Translations under genes and position numbers: made by a program
Notes under the pieces: generated by a model
What the model was told of the DNA's origin: nothing
What the model saw: the letters and a program-made list of their open reading frames with translations, nothing else
The model's database searches: none
Source: CAYVQF01 sp964454015
GTDB taxonomy: Bacteria; Myxococcota_A; Bradymonadia; UBA4248
Reading direction: 5' to 3'
Length of the DNA stretch: 64,000 bases
NCBI GenBank assembly: GCA_964454015.1
Contig: CAYVQF010000025.1
Span: 1-64,000, forward strand
Shown here: piece after piece, positions 1 through 9,600 of the stretch
Layout of the letters: the number at the start of each line of letters is the position of its first letter
Position numbering within the stretch: the first letter of the stretch is position 1

Positions 1-66
1 ACAATAATTCACAACGAGCAAGCCCCATGCCGGCTTTGGTCGTGGATTGTGGTCCCGTGGGTGGCG

Positions 67-138
67 TTGCGCCGACAAGTGATGGGGGTTAAGATGCAGT
101 CCGTTTCCTAGCCAGCAGACGCTCGAGAGGCTGCTGGC
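67..138 (+). promoter_or_regulatory. Possible promoter and hairpin upstream of the first gene
   Basis: A TTGCGC box (67-72) stands 17 nt before TAAGAT (90-95), a 3/6 and 4/6 match to sigma70 boxes. Just downstream an 8-bp perfect inverted repeat (GCCAGCAG at 111-118, CTGCTGGC at 131-138, 12-nt loop) could fold in the leader RNA. There is no T-run, so it does not look like an intrinsic terminator. The rest of the first 218 bases shows no convincing gene. Both signals may be chance. Confidence 0.25.
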
Positions 139-218
139 ATTGCTGAGGCTGAGCGGTGTCATCGACACGGATGATGACGGGCACGTTGTTGGGTCATTGT
201 TTGGGATGGAGTGAGAAG

Positions 219-401
219 ATGGATGATTGTCTGCGGTACGATGTGCGATTGCTGGAACGGAATCTTGCCAAGGGCGTGTTGAGCGATGAGAGCTTGGGTG
301 CGCATCTGCAGCAATTGCCGGATGCAGCAGCCAAGAGCGTTGCGTTTTCTGTGCAGCAACCTGAAGGCGCTTCAGGTGAGCGCAGTGAGAGCGACGACTG
401 A
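219..401 (+). CDS. Small conserved hypothetical protein, 60 aa
   Basis: The ATG at 219 has a GGAG at 208-211, seven bases upstream, so I prefer it to an in-frame start at 156. The product begins MDDCLRYDVRLLERNL and is mostly charged and helical, with no signal peptide or membrane segment; the last ~20 residues are Ser/Glu-rich and probably disordered. Short proteins with a similar RYD..LLERNL opening are familiar to me from deltaproteobacterial genomes, usually annotated hypothetical, but I know of no assigned function. It sits 45 bases before the DUF1844 gene and may share its transcript. Function unknown. Confidence 0.6.
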   Translation: MDDCLRYDVRLLERNLAKGVLSDESLGAHLQQLPDAAAKSVAFSVQQPEGASGERSESDD

Positions 402-446
402 GAAAGGGAGCGAAGAGGACGGGGCGCGCGATTGGTGGAGGGGGAG

Positions 447-734
447 ATGAACGGAGACGACAGCCGTGACGCTGTTGTCGGCGTTGATATGCCGGCGGAT
501 TTTTCGACCTTCTTGTTGTCACTGGGTACGACGGCGATGGTGGCGCTGGCTTTGGCGCCACATCCAGAGACACAGAGGGTGAGTGTCGATCTTCCCCTTG
601 CACGTTACAACATCGAGCTTCTTCGCATTTTGCGGGAGAAAACCCGAGGGAACCTGACCGTGGAGGAGGAGAAAGTCCTTGAAACGCTTCTTTATGACCT
701 CCAACTGGCCTATGTGCGGGCGGCACCTCGGTGA
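447..734 (+). CDS. DUF1844 domain protein, 95 aa
   Basis: The protein matches the DUF1844 pattern: FSTFLLSLGTTAMVALA near the N-terminus, a PxPET segment, then NLPLARY-like text (DLPLARYNIELLRILREKT) and a closing EEKVLETLLYDLQLAYV. These small soluble proteins are widespread in deltaproteobacteria and have no established role. The ATG at 447 follows a purine-rich GGAGGGGGAG stretch; upstream TTG (432) and GTG (435) codons are in frame but lie inside that Shine-Dalgarno-like sequence. The 3' end overlaps the beginning of the downstream protease gene if that gene starts at its TTG, suggesting translational coupling. Confidence is high for the family, nil for the function. Confidence 0.8.
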   Translation: MNGDDSRDAVVGVDMPADFSTFLLSLGTTAMVALALAPHPETQRVSVDLPLARYNIELLRILREKTRGNLTVEEEKVLETLLYDLQLAYVRAAPR

Positions 735-1917
735 GGCTTGCGGTGCTTTCGTCCTGCTCCTCGCGCTCGCTGTGCTTTGGGGTTGTGAGCCAGGTGATCG
801 CGCGGGCGAGTCATCCATGGGGCCGGCGACGGCGGTCGAGTCGCCAGGCAATGTGAGCAGCGAGGCCGTAGTAGCTGCGGTGTCGCCTGCAGTGCCCGTC
901 ATCTGTCCACCGCCCAGCGCGGTAGCGCCGCCTGTCGAGGAGGTGCGGGGTTTCTCGGCGCTGGTTCAGGCCGCGAGTCCTGGGGTGGTGAACATCTACA
1001 CCACGAGCCAGGGTGCGACGGAGGCAGGTCGGCGCTTGTTTAATCCTTTCGAGGACTTCGATGCCTATGGTGTGCCGGCGGAGCGTCTGACCCAGTCCTT
1101 AGGGACGGGCTTCGTCATCAGCATCGATGGCTACATTGTTACGAATCACCATGTCATCGAGGGCGCCAGCCGCATCAAGGTGCGCCTCTTCGACGAGCGC
1201 GAATCGGTGGCGGAGATCATCGGGACGGATCCCAATACGGACATCGCCTTGATCAAGATCCCCATGATGCCTGACTTACACCCGATTGCGCTGGGTGATT
1301 CAGGGGAATTGCAGGTCGGGGAGTGGGTGGTGGCCATTGGCAATCCCTTTGGGCTGACCCATACGGTCACCGCGGGCATCGTCTCAGCGCGCGGTCGCAC
1401 CAACGTCCCCTTAGGGGGTAAGATCTCCTATATGGACTTCATTCAGACAGATGCCTCGATCAACCCGGGTAACTCTGGTGGGCCGCTCTTGAATCTGCGG
1501 GGCGAGGCCATTGGTATCTCTGCTGCGATCAACGCGCAGGGGCGAGGCATCGGCTTTGCCATACCCATCAATATGGTTCGCGACATTTTGCCACAACTGA
1601 TGAGCAGTGGGCGGGTGGTGCGCTCTTTCATCGGGATCTGGCCCAAGCCGCTGCCACCCGAGGTGGCTGAGGCCATGGGGGTACCGCTGGGGATGGGTGC
1701 GATGGTGGATCGCGTCATCCCCGGGGGACCTGCGCATCAGGCAGGGCTGCGAGCCGATGACATCGTGTTGCGTTTTGATGGGCACCCCATCGAGCAGGCC
1801 AAGGATCTGCGGTGGCTTGCGCAGACGGTAGGGGTAGGGCGCACGGTGAGCATCGAGGTCCTGCGCAACGGTGAGGAGCTGCGTTTCACTGTGGTGACTG
1901 AGGAGATGCCGGAATGA
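679..1917 (+). CDS. HtrA/DegS-type serine protease, one PDZ domain, probable lipoprotein
   Basis: Trypsin-like HtrA protease for envelope protein quality control or regulated proteolysis. Numbered from the TTG at 679, a hydrophobic stretch (about 21-35) ends in a lipobox-like LWGC with C36. The protease domain carries TNHHV (H158), TDIALIK (D188) and GNSGGP (S266), the complete triad. A single C-terminal PDZ domain (about 310-410) follows, as in DegS or DegQ-short rather than two-PDZ DegP. Start choice: the TTG at 679 has a GGAGGAGGAG stretch seven bases upstream, but this lies in the DUF1844 coding sequence; ATG codons at 694 or 712 are alternatives and keep the hydrophobic segment. Periplasmic location is inferred from the signal. 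Confidence 0.88.
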   Translation: MKRFFMTSNWPMCGRHLGEACGAFVLLLALAVLWGCEPGDRAGESSMGPATAVESPGNVSSEAVVAAVSPAVPVICPPPSAVAPPVEEVRGFSALVQAASPGVVNIYTTSQGATEAGRRLFNPFEDFDAYGVPAERLTQSLGTGFVISIDGYIVTNHHVIEGASRIKVRLFDERESVAEIIGTDPNTDIALIKIPMMPDLHPIALGDSGELQVGEWVVAIGNPFGLTHTVTAGIVSARGRTNVPLGGKISYMDFIQTDASINPGNSGGPLLNLRGEAIGISAAINAQGRGIGFAIPINMVRDILPQLMSSGRVVRSFIGIWPKPLPPEVAEAMGVPLGMGAMVDRVIPGGPAHQAGLRADDIVLRFDGHPIEQAKDLRWLAQTVGVGRTVSIEVLRNGEELRFTVVTEEMPE

Positions 1918-2055
1918 GGCGGATGGGCGCTTCTGAGCGCTGCGCTTCTGCCTTTTGTTGGTGCTTGCGATGTGTTAGTTTGCGCCGAGATCTGGCTGGG
2001 CAAAGCGACGGCAGTTGAGGATGCAGTCCCAGGACGGGTACAGAAGGAGGTAGGG

Positions 2056-2835
2056 ATGGCTCGCATCATCACGATTGCGAATCAGAAGGGCGGCGTGGGC
2101 AAGACCACGACGGCGGTCAATTTGGCGGCGAGCTTGGCTTCCATGGGGCAACGCTTGCTGCTGGTCGATATGGATCCGCAGGCCAACGCCACGAGTGGCT
2201 TGGGCTTCACCAAGGATGTGGTGGCGCGCTCGATTTACGAAGCCCTCATGGGGGACGTGCCCATTTCGACCCTGATCAGGGCGGCAGAGCCCGCGGGGCT
2301 CTTCGTGGTTCCGAGCGCGCCGGCCCTGGCCGGGGCGGAAGTTGAGCTCGTCGGAGTGGCAGGGCGGGAGCAAGTCTTGCGGCAACTTTTGTTGCCCCTG
2401 CGCCACGACTACGACACGATTTTAATCGACTGTCCGCCGTCGTTGGGGCTGCTGACGCTCAACGCTTTGGTGGCCAGCGACACGGTGTTGATCCCTATTC
2501 AGGCTGAATACTACGCCCTCGAAGGTTTGGGGCATCTTCTTCACACGATCGCGCTGGTGCGCCAGTCTCTCAACGCGAGCCTCGAGATTGAAGGGATTCT
2601 CCTGACAATGGTGGACGTGCGAACGAATTTGGCCCAGCAGGTGGAGAGCGAAGTTCGGGCACATTTTCAAGAGTTGGCGTTTCAGACGGTGATCCCCCGC
2701 AATGTGCGTTTGAGCGAATCGCCTTCTTTTGGCAAGGCGGTTCTCCTGTATGATAGGACTTCAACGGGCTCGCAGGCCTATGTGACGCTGGCCCATGAGT
2801 TTTGCCGGCGCCAGGGCTGCCCTGTCGCTGCCTAG
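2056..2835 (+). CDS. parA: Chromosome partitioning ATPase ParA (Soj family)
   Basis: ParA-family Walker ATPase that binds DNA non-specifically and moves ParB-parS complexes during chromosome segregation. The deviant Walker A KGGVGKTTT is at residues 11-19, Walker A' LLLVDMDPQANAT follows at about 40, and Walker B appears as TILIDCPPSLGLLT. The 259-aa length and absence of an N-terminal HTH fit the chromosomal (type Ia Soj-like) class. The ATG at 2056 is preceded by AGGAGG (2045-2050); an upstream in-frame start at 1972 is rejected because it would add residues unlike the family. parB follows after 15 bases, so the two are co-transcribed. Confidence 0.95.
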   Translation: MARIITIANQKGGVGKTTTAVNLAASLASMGQRLLLVDMDPQANATSGLGFTKDVVARSIYEALMGDVPISTLIRAAEPAGLFVVPSAPALAGAEVELVGVAGREQVLRQLLLPLRHDYDTILIDCPPSLGLLTLNALVASDTVLIPIQAEYYALEGLGHLLHTIALVRQSLNASLEIEGILLTMVDVRTNLAQQVESEVRAHFQELAFQTVIPRNVRLSESPSFGKAVLLYDRTSTGSQAYVTLAHEFCRRQGCPVAA

Positions 2836-2850
2836 TGAGAGAGGAGCGCC

Positions 2851-3813
2851 GTGACGAACGGTTCACGCAATGTGCTGGGTCGTGGGATCTCCGCGCTGAT
2901 ACCCACGGGCCCCCAGAACGAAAGACCTGGCTACTTTGATTGCCCTGTCGAGCGAATCCGCCCTCAGGAAGGGCAACCGCGGCAACTATGGAATGACCAG
3001 GATTTAGCTGACTTGACGGCTTCCATCGAGTCCAACGGGGTCATCCAGCCTCTCATCGTACGGCGCCAGGGGAGCGATTATGTCCTGATCGCAGGTGAGC
3101 GGCGTTGGCGTGCGGCGCAAGCTGCAGGCTTGCAGACGGTGCCAGTGGTGGTCAAAGAGTCCATGCCGGCTGAGGACTTCGTTTTGGCCCTGGTGGAGAA
3201 CGTGCAGCGCGCGGATCTTCACCCGCTGGAGGTGGCAGAGGCTTGCCGGCGCCTCATCGAGGAGCAAGGCCTCAGCCAGGAAGAGGTGGCGCGCCGCATT
3301 GGTAAGCAGCGCAGTACGGTCACCAATATGTTGCGCCTCTTGCGTCTTGGACCCGAGGCGCGGTCTGCCTTGGCCGAGGGCAGCGTAACGGAGGGACACG
3401 CGCGTTCCCTCGTCAATCTGGCACCCGAGGCCCAGGCTGCCACCGTGGCCAGCATCATCTCCGAGGGCTTGAGTGTGCGGCAGACCGAGGCGCGGGTCCG
3501 CCAGGGAAAGGCTCCTGCCCCCCCCCAGACGGAAGCAGATGGGGCATCGTTGTCATCCACGCCGGCGTCGTTGCCACCTGCGGTGCCCTTGCGCGATGAG
3601 AAAAGCGCCGTGGCAAGCTGGCAGGAGAATACTCCACATGGGGATGATCTCATTTCCAGAGCGCGCGCCCTCCTGGCTGCGCGGCTCGATACGGTGGTGC
3701 AGATTCACCTGACCGATCGCGAGCGAGGCCGTGGCCGCATTGAGATTCCCTTTGGAGCCTATGCGGAGCTCGAAGCGCTGCTTGAGCATTTGGGGTTAGA
3801 CCGCCAATCGTAA
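2851..3813 (+). CDS. parB: Chromosome partitioning protein ParB
   Basis: ParB/Spo0J-type CTP-dependent DNA clamp that loads at parS. The N-terminal RGISALIP segment (11-18) is the family's ParA-contact region. The CTP-binding ParB/Srx domain holds GERRWRA (82-88) and ENVQRADL (116-123), and a helix-turn-helix follows at about 140-165 (SQEEVARRIGKQRSTV). A Pro/Ser-rich linker leads to a C-terminal dimerisation segment ending in LEALLEHLGL. The GTG start at 2851 has GAGAGGAG upstream. The 320-aa length is normal. No perfect parS site was found near the gene, which is not unusual because parS sites can be dispersed. Confidence 0.93.
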   Translation: MTNGSRNVLGRGISALIPTGPQNERPGYFDCPVERIRPQEGQPRQLWNDQDLADLTASIESNGVIQPLIVRRQGSDYVLIAGERRWRAAQAAGLQTVPVVVKESMPAEDFVLALVENVQRADLHPLEVAEACRRLIEEQGLSQEEVARRIGKQRSTVTNMLRLLRLGPEARSALAEGSVTEGHARSLVNLAPEAQAATVASIISEGLSVRQTEARVRQGKAPAPPQTEADGASLSSTPASLPPAVPLRDEKSAVASWQENTPHGDDLISRARALLAARLDTVVQIHLTDRERGRGRIEIPFGAYAELEALLEHLGLDRQS

Positions 3814-3971
3814 TCATCCCCGCGATGACCATGCGTTCCTGATGACTTGTGGTCACGGGTCTCGCGGTGGGTGGTATAGAGATTGCTGTGTGCCGCAGTC
3901 CATGTGAGCGTGGTGCGAGGACGGCCGTTGGTTCCGCCGGAGCCGAGGCAGCGCAACGATGAGGTAGCATT

Positions 3972-4709
3972 ATGAAGATTGCACGGGAAATCCTGTGGTT
4001 GGTGGCACTCTTGGTGTGTGGCACGGCGCTGGTGGCGACTCCCAAACTCGGCGAAGCCGGGCCGAGTATTCTTTCTCGGGGAGGGAGCAGTGATGCTGAA
4101 GGTGCAGGGGGAGAGCCGGGGGAGACGGTAGGTGTTTCCGAAGCACCACAGGCTGAGGTCTACCAAGAGCGTGCTGTTGACAGGGGCAATCGTTGGAACA
4201 TGGAAGTGGGGCTGCGTTTTGGCGCCTTCACGGCAGGGGATGATTGGGTGGACAGCGATGGCAGCGCCGATTACGGCGGTCTGGGCTTCTTGTTTCGGTG
4301 GCGCTTTGCCCGTGATTGGGCGCTGGAGCTTGGTACGGATATGTTCTTCCGCAGCGCCGAGAGCCAGTCGCTGTCGGAGTCGCGTTACTTGGGCACCCTT
4401 GGGATTCAGTATTACTTCGGCGAGTGGAGTGAATGGTTACAGTTTAGAGCAGGGATGGGCTTCAACGGTGGAGAGACCTGGATAGAGTCAGATTGGGCGG
4501 ACAGCGGTAGCTATTCCGAGGCCGGCCTGTACGCCAGCGTGGGAATGGATTTACTCTTGGGTAATTGGACGATTAACTCGGACGTGCGTGTCCTTGGTTT
4601 GTGGCGGACCACTTCGCTGTGGGGCGAAACCAACCACGACTACTACCGCTGGGCGCCTGAATCGCGTGGCGCAGTGATGTGGACCGTCGGGACCACATTT
4701 GGCTTCTAG
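3972..4709 (+). CDS. Exported outer-membrane beta-barrel protein, 245 aa
   Basis: A signal peptide is visible (KIAREILW then a hydrophobic run to about residue 23). A short Gly/Glu-rich linker precedes an OmpW/OmpA-like small barrel: alternating aromatic/hydrophobic strands such as WNMEVGLRFGAF, GLGFLFRWRF, WALELGTDMFF, LGTLGIQYYF and WLQFRAGMGF, and a final strand ending in TTFGF with the C-terminal Phe typical of Bam substrates. That gives roughly eight strands. The ATG at 3972 follows a GAGG. The gene stands alone between parB and a DUF72 gene. The barrel fold is well supported; any transport or structural role is not known. Confidence 0.75.
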   Translation: MKIAREILWLVALLVCGTALVATPKLGEAGPSILSRGGSSDAEGAGGEPGETVGVSEAPQAEVYQERAVDRGNRWNMEVGLRFGAFTAGDDWVDSDGSADYGGLGFLFRWRFARDWALELGTDMFFRSAESQSLSESRYLGTLGIQYYFGEWSEWLQFRAGMGFNGGETWIESDWADSGSYSEAGLYASVGMDLLLGNWTINSDVRVLGLWRTTSLWGETNHDYYRWAPESRGAVMWTVGTTFGF

Positions 4710-4877
4710 GGGGCAAAGGGGAATGCGAGAGCGGCTTGCCAAGGCTAGGCTGGTCGTGACAAGGTTCAGCTCGCTGGGTGTCCTCCTTCACGCCGTCATG
4801 AAGATGGAGGAGGGGGCGTACTCCTGTGCGGTGAGCAATGTGTCTGGCTTGGCGACAAAGAGGACGATTGGCGCGAT

Positions 4878-5621
4878 ATGACGAGTTTTGTGATTGGAAT
4901 TGCTGATTACCCAAGAGACCATCGACAGGTCCACGAGCTGCTTTCACTCGTGGAGTTACGGGTGGGGCACTTTGCTCCTCCGACGGAGCGGGTGCTCCGC
5001 CGCTGGGCCCGTGAAGCCGCAGAGAGTGGACGCGAGATTGCCCACGTGTGGGTGGCCTGGCAGGGCTTCACCCATCTGGCGCGTGAGATCCGCAAAGGCC
5101 TGGGGGTAGAGCTAGCGCCAGGAGAGACGGCTGCTCACCTGGGGCACTTTGCCGACACGGCAGAAAACCGGCGGGTTTGGGCCGAGGTTGTGGAGCAAGC
5201 GCAAGCTGCTGGGGCGGGTATGATCATGCTGGAGACGCCGGCTTCCTTCACGCCGAGCGCGGCCAACAGGGCGCGGCTGGAGAACTTTGTGCGGTCCTGG
5301 TCGTCGCTGCCAGAGGGGATGCGTTTGGCTTGGCATCCGGCTGGTTTCTGGGAACGGGAAGTGACCATTGAGATCGCCGATGCGTGTGGCCTGTTGCTGG
5401 TGGTCGACCCTTTGGTGGATGAGACAGAGCCTATGCCCACTGGGCCGAAGGCCTATTTTCAGATGTTGGGCCGGCATGGTCTGATGGATAGCTACAGTGA
5501 TGACGACCTGGAGGCGCTGGTGGAGCGTGCCGAGGGCTACGAACAGGTTTACGTCAGCTTCAGGACACACGATGCGGTGCGGGATGCCTCTCGTTTGGTG
5601 GCATTGGTGGCTTCCCTTTAG
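4878..5621 (+). CDS. DUF72 family protein (YecE-like TIM barrel), 247 aa
   Basis: Sequence pattern resembles DUF72: an N-terminal ELRVGHFAPPTERVLRRW segment, AHVWVAWQGFTHL in the region that normally reads as a beta-strand plus helix, a central ETPASFTPSAANRARLENF (the DUF72 'P.sF.p......L..F' element), RLAWHPAGFW, and a terminal YVSFRTHDAVRDASRLVAL that mirrors the family's C-terminal N/H-D..A..nA strand. DUF72 proteins are TIM barrels of unknown biochemical role. Cytoplasmic, no signal. The ATG at 4878 is the natural start. The N-terminal quarter is less typical than E. coli YecE, so the assignment is good but not certain. Confidence 0.7.
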   Translation: MTSFVIGIADYPRDHRQVHELLSLVELRVGHFAPPTERVLRRWAREAAESGREIAHVWVAWQGFTHLAREIRKGLGVELAPGETAAHLGHFADTAENRRVWAEVVEQAQAAGAGMIMLETPASFTPSAANRARLENFVRSWSSLPEGMRLAWHPAGFWEREVTIEIADACGLLLVVDPLVDETEPMPTGPKAYFQMLGRHGLMDSYSDDDLEALVERAEGYEQVYVSFRTHDAVRDASRLVALVASL

Positions 5622-5706
5622 GGCGATGGTTCCTCCAGGGCGTGGTGCGTGTAAGTGCTGGGTGGGTTCTGAGGGCGACGCTGGCTGGCAAAGGGCGGAG
5701 CGCGAG

Positions 5707-6603
5707 GTGCATGAGCTGCGTGAATTGAGCGGAGGGAGAGGCATCGTTTGGGTGCTCTTGCTTGGGGCCCTGCTGTGGATGGGGTCCGCTGAAGCGTGGA
5801 CCGCTGAGGGCGGCGCTGAGGGCGAGGGCCCGGTTGCCGAAGAAGCTCGCAGCAGTGACGCGGCAGGAGGGCCCGAGCTTGCGCTGCGCCGAGGTGTGCG
5901 GGCATGGATGACCGTTGCGATCTTTGGTGTCGTTTTTCTGGGCTTCTTTGCTTTCCTCTGGGGTAGAAGCGCGCGGCACGCCGCGGCAGGCGCCAGGGAT
6001 ACGGTCGGCATAAGGCCACGTGGTGGGGACTGCGACGCGCGACGGGGGGAGTGCAGCGCGGTCTCGCTGCAAATGGATCTCAGCGGTCGCGATAAGGGTG
6101 GCGAAAGCAGCGCATGTGGGAGCTTGGCGGCAACGCTCCATGGTGAGCGCGGTCAAGCTTTGATCCCTGCCAGCTCTTTGGTGACGGATGAGGTTTTGGC
6201 CGGGGATGATGATGAAGCGCTGCTCTCGTGTGGCCACTGTGAGCGCCGTTATGTGGCCATCATTGGCCTGAGCCACTGCGTTCTCGATGGCTACCCGCTG
6301 TTGCCCGATGAGGGGGGGGAGTGGTTGCAAGCTCCGGACGAACGGGATGAGCTGGTACATCCCTTGGCGCTTGGTGGCGAGAGCGCCCTGCCGGCGCTGT
6401 TGAGTTGGTGTCGTTCGTGTCGCACGGCCTATGTGCCCCAGGTGACGCATTGCAGTGGTTGCCGCGAGGCCCTGGTGCTGCAAGTGGACCTCTCCTTGGC
6501 GATGGGCGGGTGTGGGGGCATTTGCCCTCAGTGCAGCCAGCGATACCCCGAAGGGGTGCTTTTTTGCCCACACGATGGGGCCAGGCTGGAGGCGCTCAAC
6601 TGA
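5707..6603 (+). CDS. Membrane protein with C-terminal zinc ribbons, ~298 aa
   Basis: With the GTG at 5707 (GGAG at 5697-5700, six bases upstream) the protein begins with a short polar segment and a signal-like helix (IVWVLLLGALLWMGSAEA), has a second membrane helix (MTVAIFGVVFLGFFAFLW) and then a long soluble tail. The tail has three Cys clusters: CGHC...C, CRSC...CSGC and a final CPQC...CPHDG, which look like two to three zinc ribbons, the last of the double-zinc-ribbon/zinc-knuckle style seen before kinase genes in myxobacteria. An ATG at 5626 is an alternative start but would put about 40 polar residues before the first helix. It converges on the giant kinase gene. Function unknown. Confidence 0.6.
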   Translation: MHELRELSGGRGIVWVLLLGALLWMGSAEAWTAEGGAEGEGPVAEEARSSDAAGGPELALRRGVRAWMTVAIFGVVFLGFFAFLWGRSARHAAAGARDTVGIRPRGGDCDARRGECSAVSLQMDLSGRDKGGESSACGSLAATLHGERGQALIPASSLVTDEVLAGDDDEALLSCGHCERRYVAIIGLSHCVLDGYPLLPDEGGEWLQAPDERDELVHPLALGGESALPALLSWCRSCRTAYVPQVTHCSGCREALVLQVDLSLAMGGCGGICPQCSQRYPEGVLFCPHDGARLEALN

Positions 6604-6607
6604 GGGT

Positions 6608-9600
6608 TCAGTTACGCAGAAGGCGTTGCCATTTTTCGTGGACGGCTGCGTCCTCAAAGCGCTTCTGTCGTCGCATGAGTTGGGCGATGTCTTGATGGAT
6701 CGCCGCGAGACGCTCCATCTGCCCGAGAGACTCGAAGCAGCGCGCAGCGCTGTTGAGGGCTTTTTCCGCCAAAAGCGCCTCGCCTCGCTGCTCTTCACTC
6801 TTGGCCAACAGGAGCAGCGCCTCTCCTTCATGGCGCAGATTACCTTCAGCGATGGCTGAGGTGACGGCTTGGTTGAGCATGAGGTGGGCCGCTTCGCCTT
6901 GTTGTCGCCGGATGAGGTTTTTGGCGACGCTGAGTTGGGTCGCGGCGAGGTGCGGTCGCTGCTGTGAGGTCTTGGCCAATTCGAGTGCTTGGGTGGCGTA
7001 GTGCTCTTGGCCGATGTCGGCGAGGAGGAGGTAGACTTCGATCCGCGTCCTCAGCCGCGCATGTGGATCAAAGTCATTATCCTCCACCTGATCCAAAATT
7101 TCGATGGCCTTGGAGGCCAAGCGATGGGTCTCAGCAAACTCGCCGATTTCCTCACTGAGGCGCCCCTTGGCCAGGAGCGTGCGCGCCGCCCACAGAGGAG
7201 AGCGCATACGTTGCGCTGCGTGATCGAGCCAAGTGGCGCGCTCTCGGGCGGCTTCAACGTCTCTCTGCTCACAGGCGATGGCCAATTCGAGCTCCCACAC
7301 AGCGGCGACACGTTCATCCCATGGGCCACAGACCCCTTCTTTGGCGGCAACGGCTTGCTTGGAGGTTTCGAGCAGGGCGAGGGCCTCGTCGAGCTTGCCG
7401 TAGCCGAATGCTTCTTGCGCTGCGGCGAAGAAGGCGTTGTAGGCGTCGTCCCAAGCGCGACCAGCGAGGAGGTGGTTGGCGATGTCCACGAGGGCGCCGG
7501 GGTTGGTGTTTGGGCAGTGCTTTTTGGCTCGCGCCGCTGCGCGGTGCAGGTCGGCCAAGCGCTCGGGCGAGAGCATGGCGATGAGGCCCTCTCGCATGAG
7601 GCCAGAGACGTACTCGAAGGCGCCATCGGTCGAGGAGTTGAGGATGCCGTCGGCGAGGGCCCGCTCGATGAAAGTCTCGGGTGGGATGAGAGGGAGCCGG
7701 GTGGGGATCTGAGCTACTCCAGCATTGAGCTGGGCGAGAGAGAAGTTTTTCCCCAGCACCACGGCGAGCTCTGCAAGCGGACGCCACTGTTCCTGGTGGA
7801 GGCCGGCGAAGGCGAGCTCCAGTTGTTTGAGGACGACAGCATGTACGGCGTCAGGGACCGGGAGTTCGTTGGGATCTCCAAGGCTGTCGTACCCATCGGG
7901 GGTGGCTTCGAGCAGACCCGCAGCGTGCCACTGGCGTGCAAGTGCGACGGCGAGGAGCGGCGAACCCGCGGCGAGGTGGACCACGGTGGTGGCCAGTCGC
8001 GGTGAGAGCTGGAGGCCTTCCCGGGTGATCTCATGCATGTCTTGGGTGTTGAGGGCCTCGAGATGGATGCCTTTGCGAATCCACGCGACGTCGATTTTGC
8101 CGATGGCGAGTTCGAGATCGCTGGGGACGTTGGCTTCGGCGCGGTCGACGACGACCAGGAGCAGGGGGATGGGTTGGGTGCTTTGCTTGGCGCAGATACC
8201 GTAGACGAGCTTCTGCACCTGTTTGGTGGGAACGGCGTGGGTGTCATCGAGCCACAGGAGAAGGGGCCTGGTTCGGCTCAGTTCGACGAGGCCGGCATAG
8301 ACGAGGAGATCGAGCCGCCCCATGGCGGAGTTGAGGGAGGATGTGGCCGCTTCTTTGTTGCCTCTTGCTGCGAGTGTCATGTACTCGACGACGCGCCAGT
8401 CGTGTGGGTCTTGCGTGTGGAAGAAGCGCATGAGGGCTTGTTCGCACTGGCTATCGCTGAGGCCTTTTAGGAGGAGGTGGTTGAAGAGCGCGAGGAGAAT
8501 GGCGAGGGGCGGTGAGGGCGCGGCCTGCAGGCTGACATGTAGGTAACGCAGGCCCCCTCTGCTCTCACCGTCCTCGCTGCTCCACTGGACGAGGCGACTC
8601 TTGCCGATGCCCGCGGGCCCATGGACCAAGCAAACGGCGGCTTGTTGCGCCTGGCGGACATCCTCGACGTAATGGGCGATGGTATGGCGTTCTTGGATGC
8701 GACCGACAAAAGGGGGTTCGCGTAAGTTGAGGACGCTGACTTGCTGCTGTGCTTCTGTCGGGCGTTGGAAGCGTGGCAGTGTGTTGGGTGTGCTGGCGTC
8801 AGGGGTCCTGCGGGGGGTATCGTCCAGTCCGAACTGGGGCCGTGCGTTTCCGAGGAGGGTGTCTCCTTGGCTACCTATGTGGAGGGCGTCGGTGTCATCA
8901 TTGGAGTCGAGGAGTCCACTCTTGCGCAGGTCGGTGCGGAGATCTGCGGCGAGCTCGTAGCGGTTGAGCGGGTCCTTCTCGAGGAGTCTGCTGATAACGG
9001 GTGCCAAGCGCACGGCATCTGGAATGGTTGGTAAGGGTTCGAAAGGTTTGGGTGGCTTGGTGGCTTGGGCCAGGAGGATGGCCATGGGGCTGTTGCCTGG
9101 GAAAGGTGGGAAGCCACATAGGAGTTCGAAGAGCATACAGCCGAAGGCGTAGAGATCGGTGGCCGGTGAGATTTTATGGTGTTCATCGCAGGCCTGCTCG
9201 GGTGCCATGTAGGCCGGGGTGCCTACGACCATGCCATCGGCAGTCAAACGCGTCGCTGTTTGGGTTTCGAGGGCGACCATGGCCAAGCCGAAATCCATGA
9301 GCTTGGGGATGAGTTCTCCGAGGGGGTCTTCGTAGACGAGAACATTGTCGGGTTTGAGGTCGCGGTGGATGATGCGGCGTGCGTGTGCTTCAGCGAGGGC
9401 TGCCAAGATGCGGTCAAAGAGACGCAACAGTTCTCCCAGGGTTCGGCCTTCGAGGGGGAGATCGATGAGCGGACAGCCGGCCACCTCTTCCATGAGGATG
9501 TAGGGGGCGTTGTTGAGGAGGCGTCCCACATCGTGGACGTGCACGATATAGGGGTGGTGGAGTTGGGCGAAGGTGCGGATCTCTCTTTCGAAGCGCCTGA

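Noticed and set aside
4699..4881. 60-codon open frame between the barrel and DUF72 genes
   Set aside because: Overlaps both neighbours slightly and has no motif; probably leader sequence.
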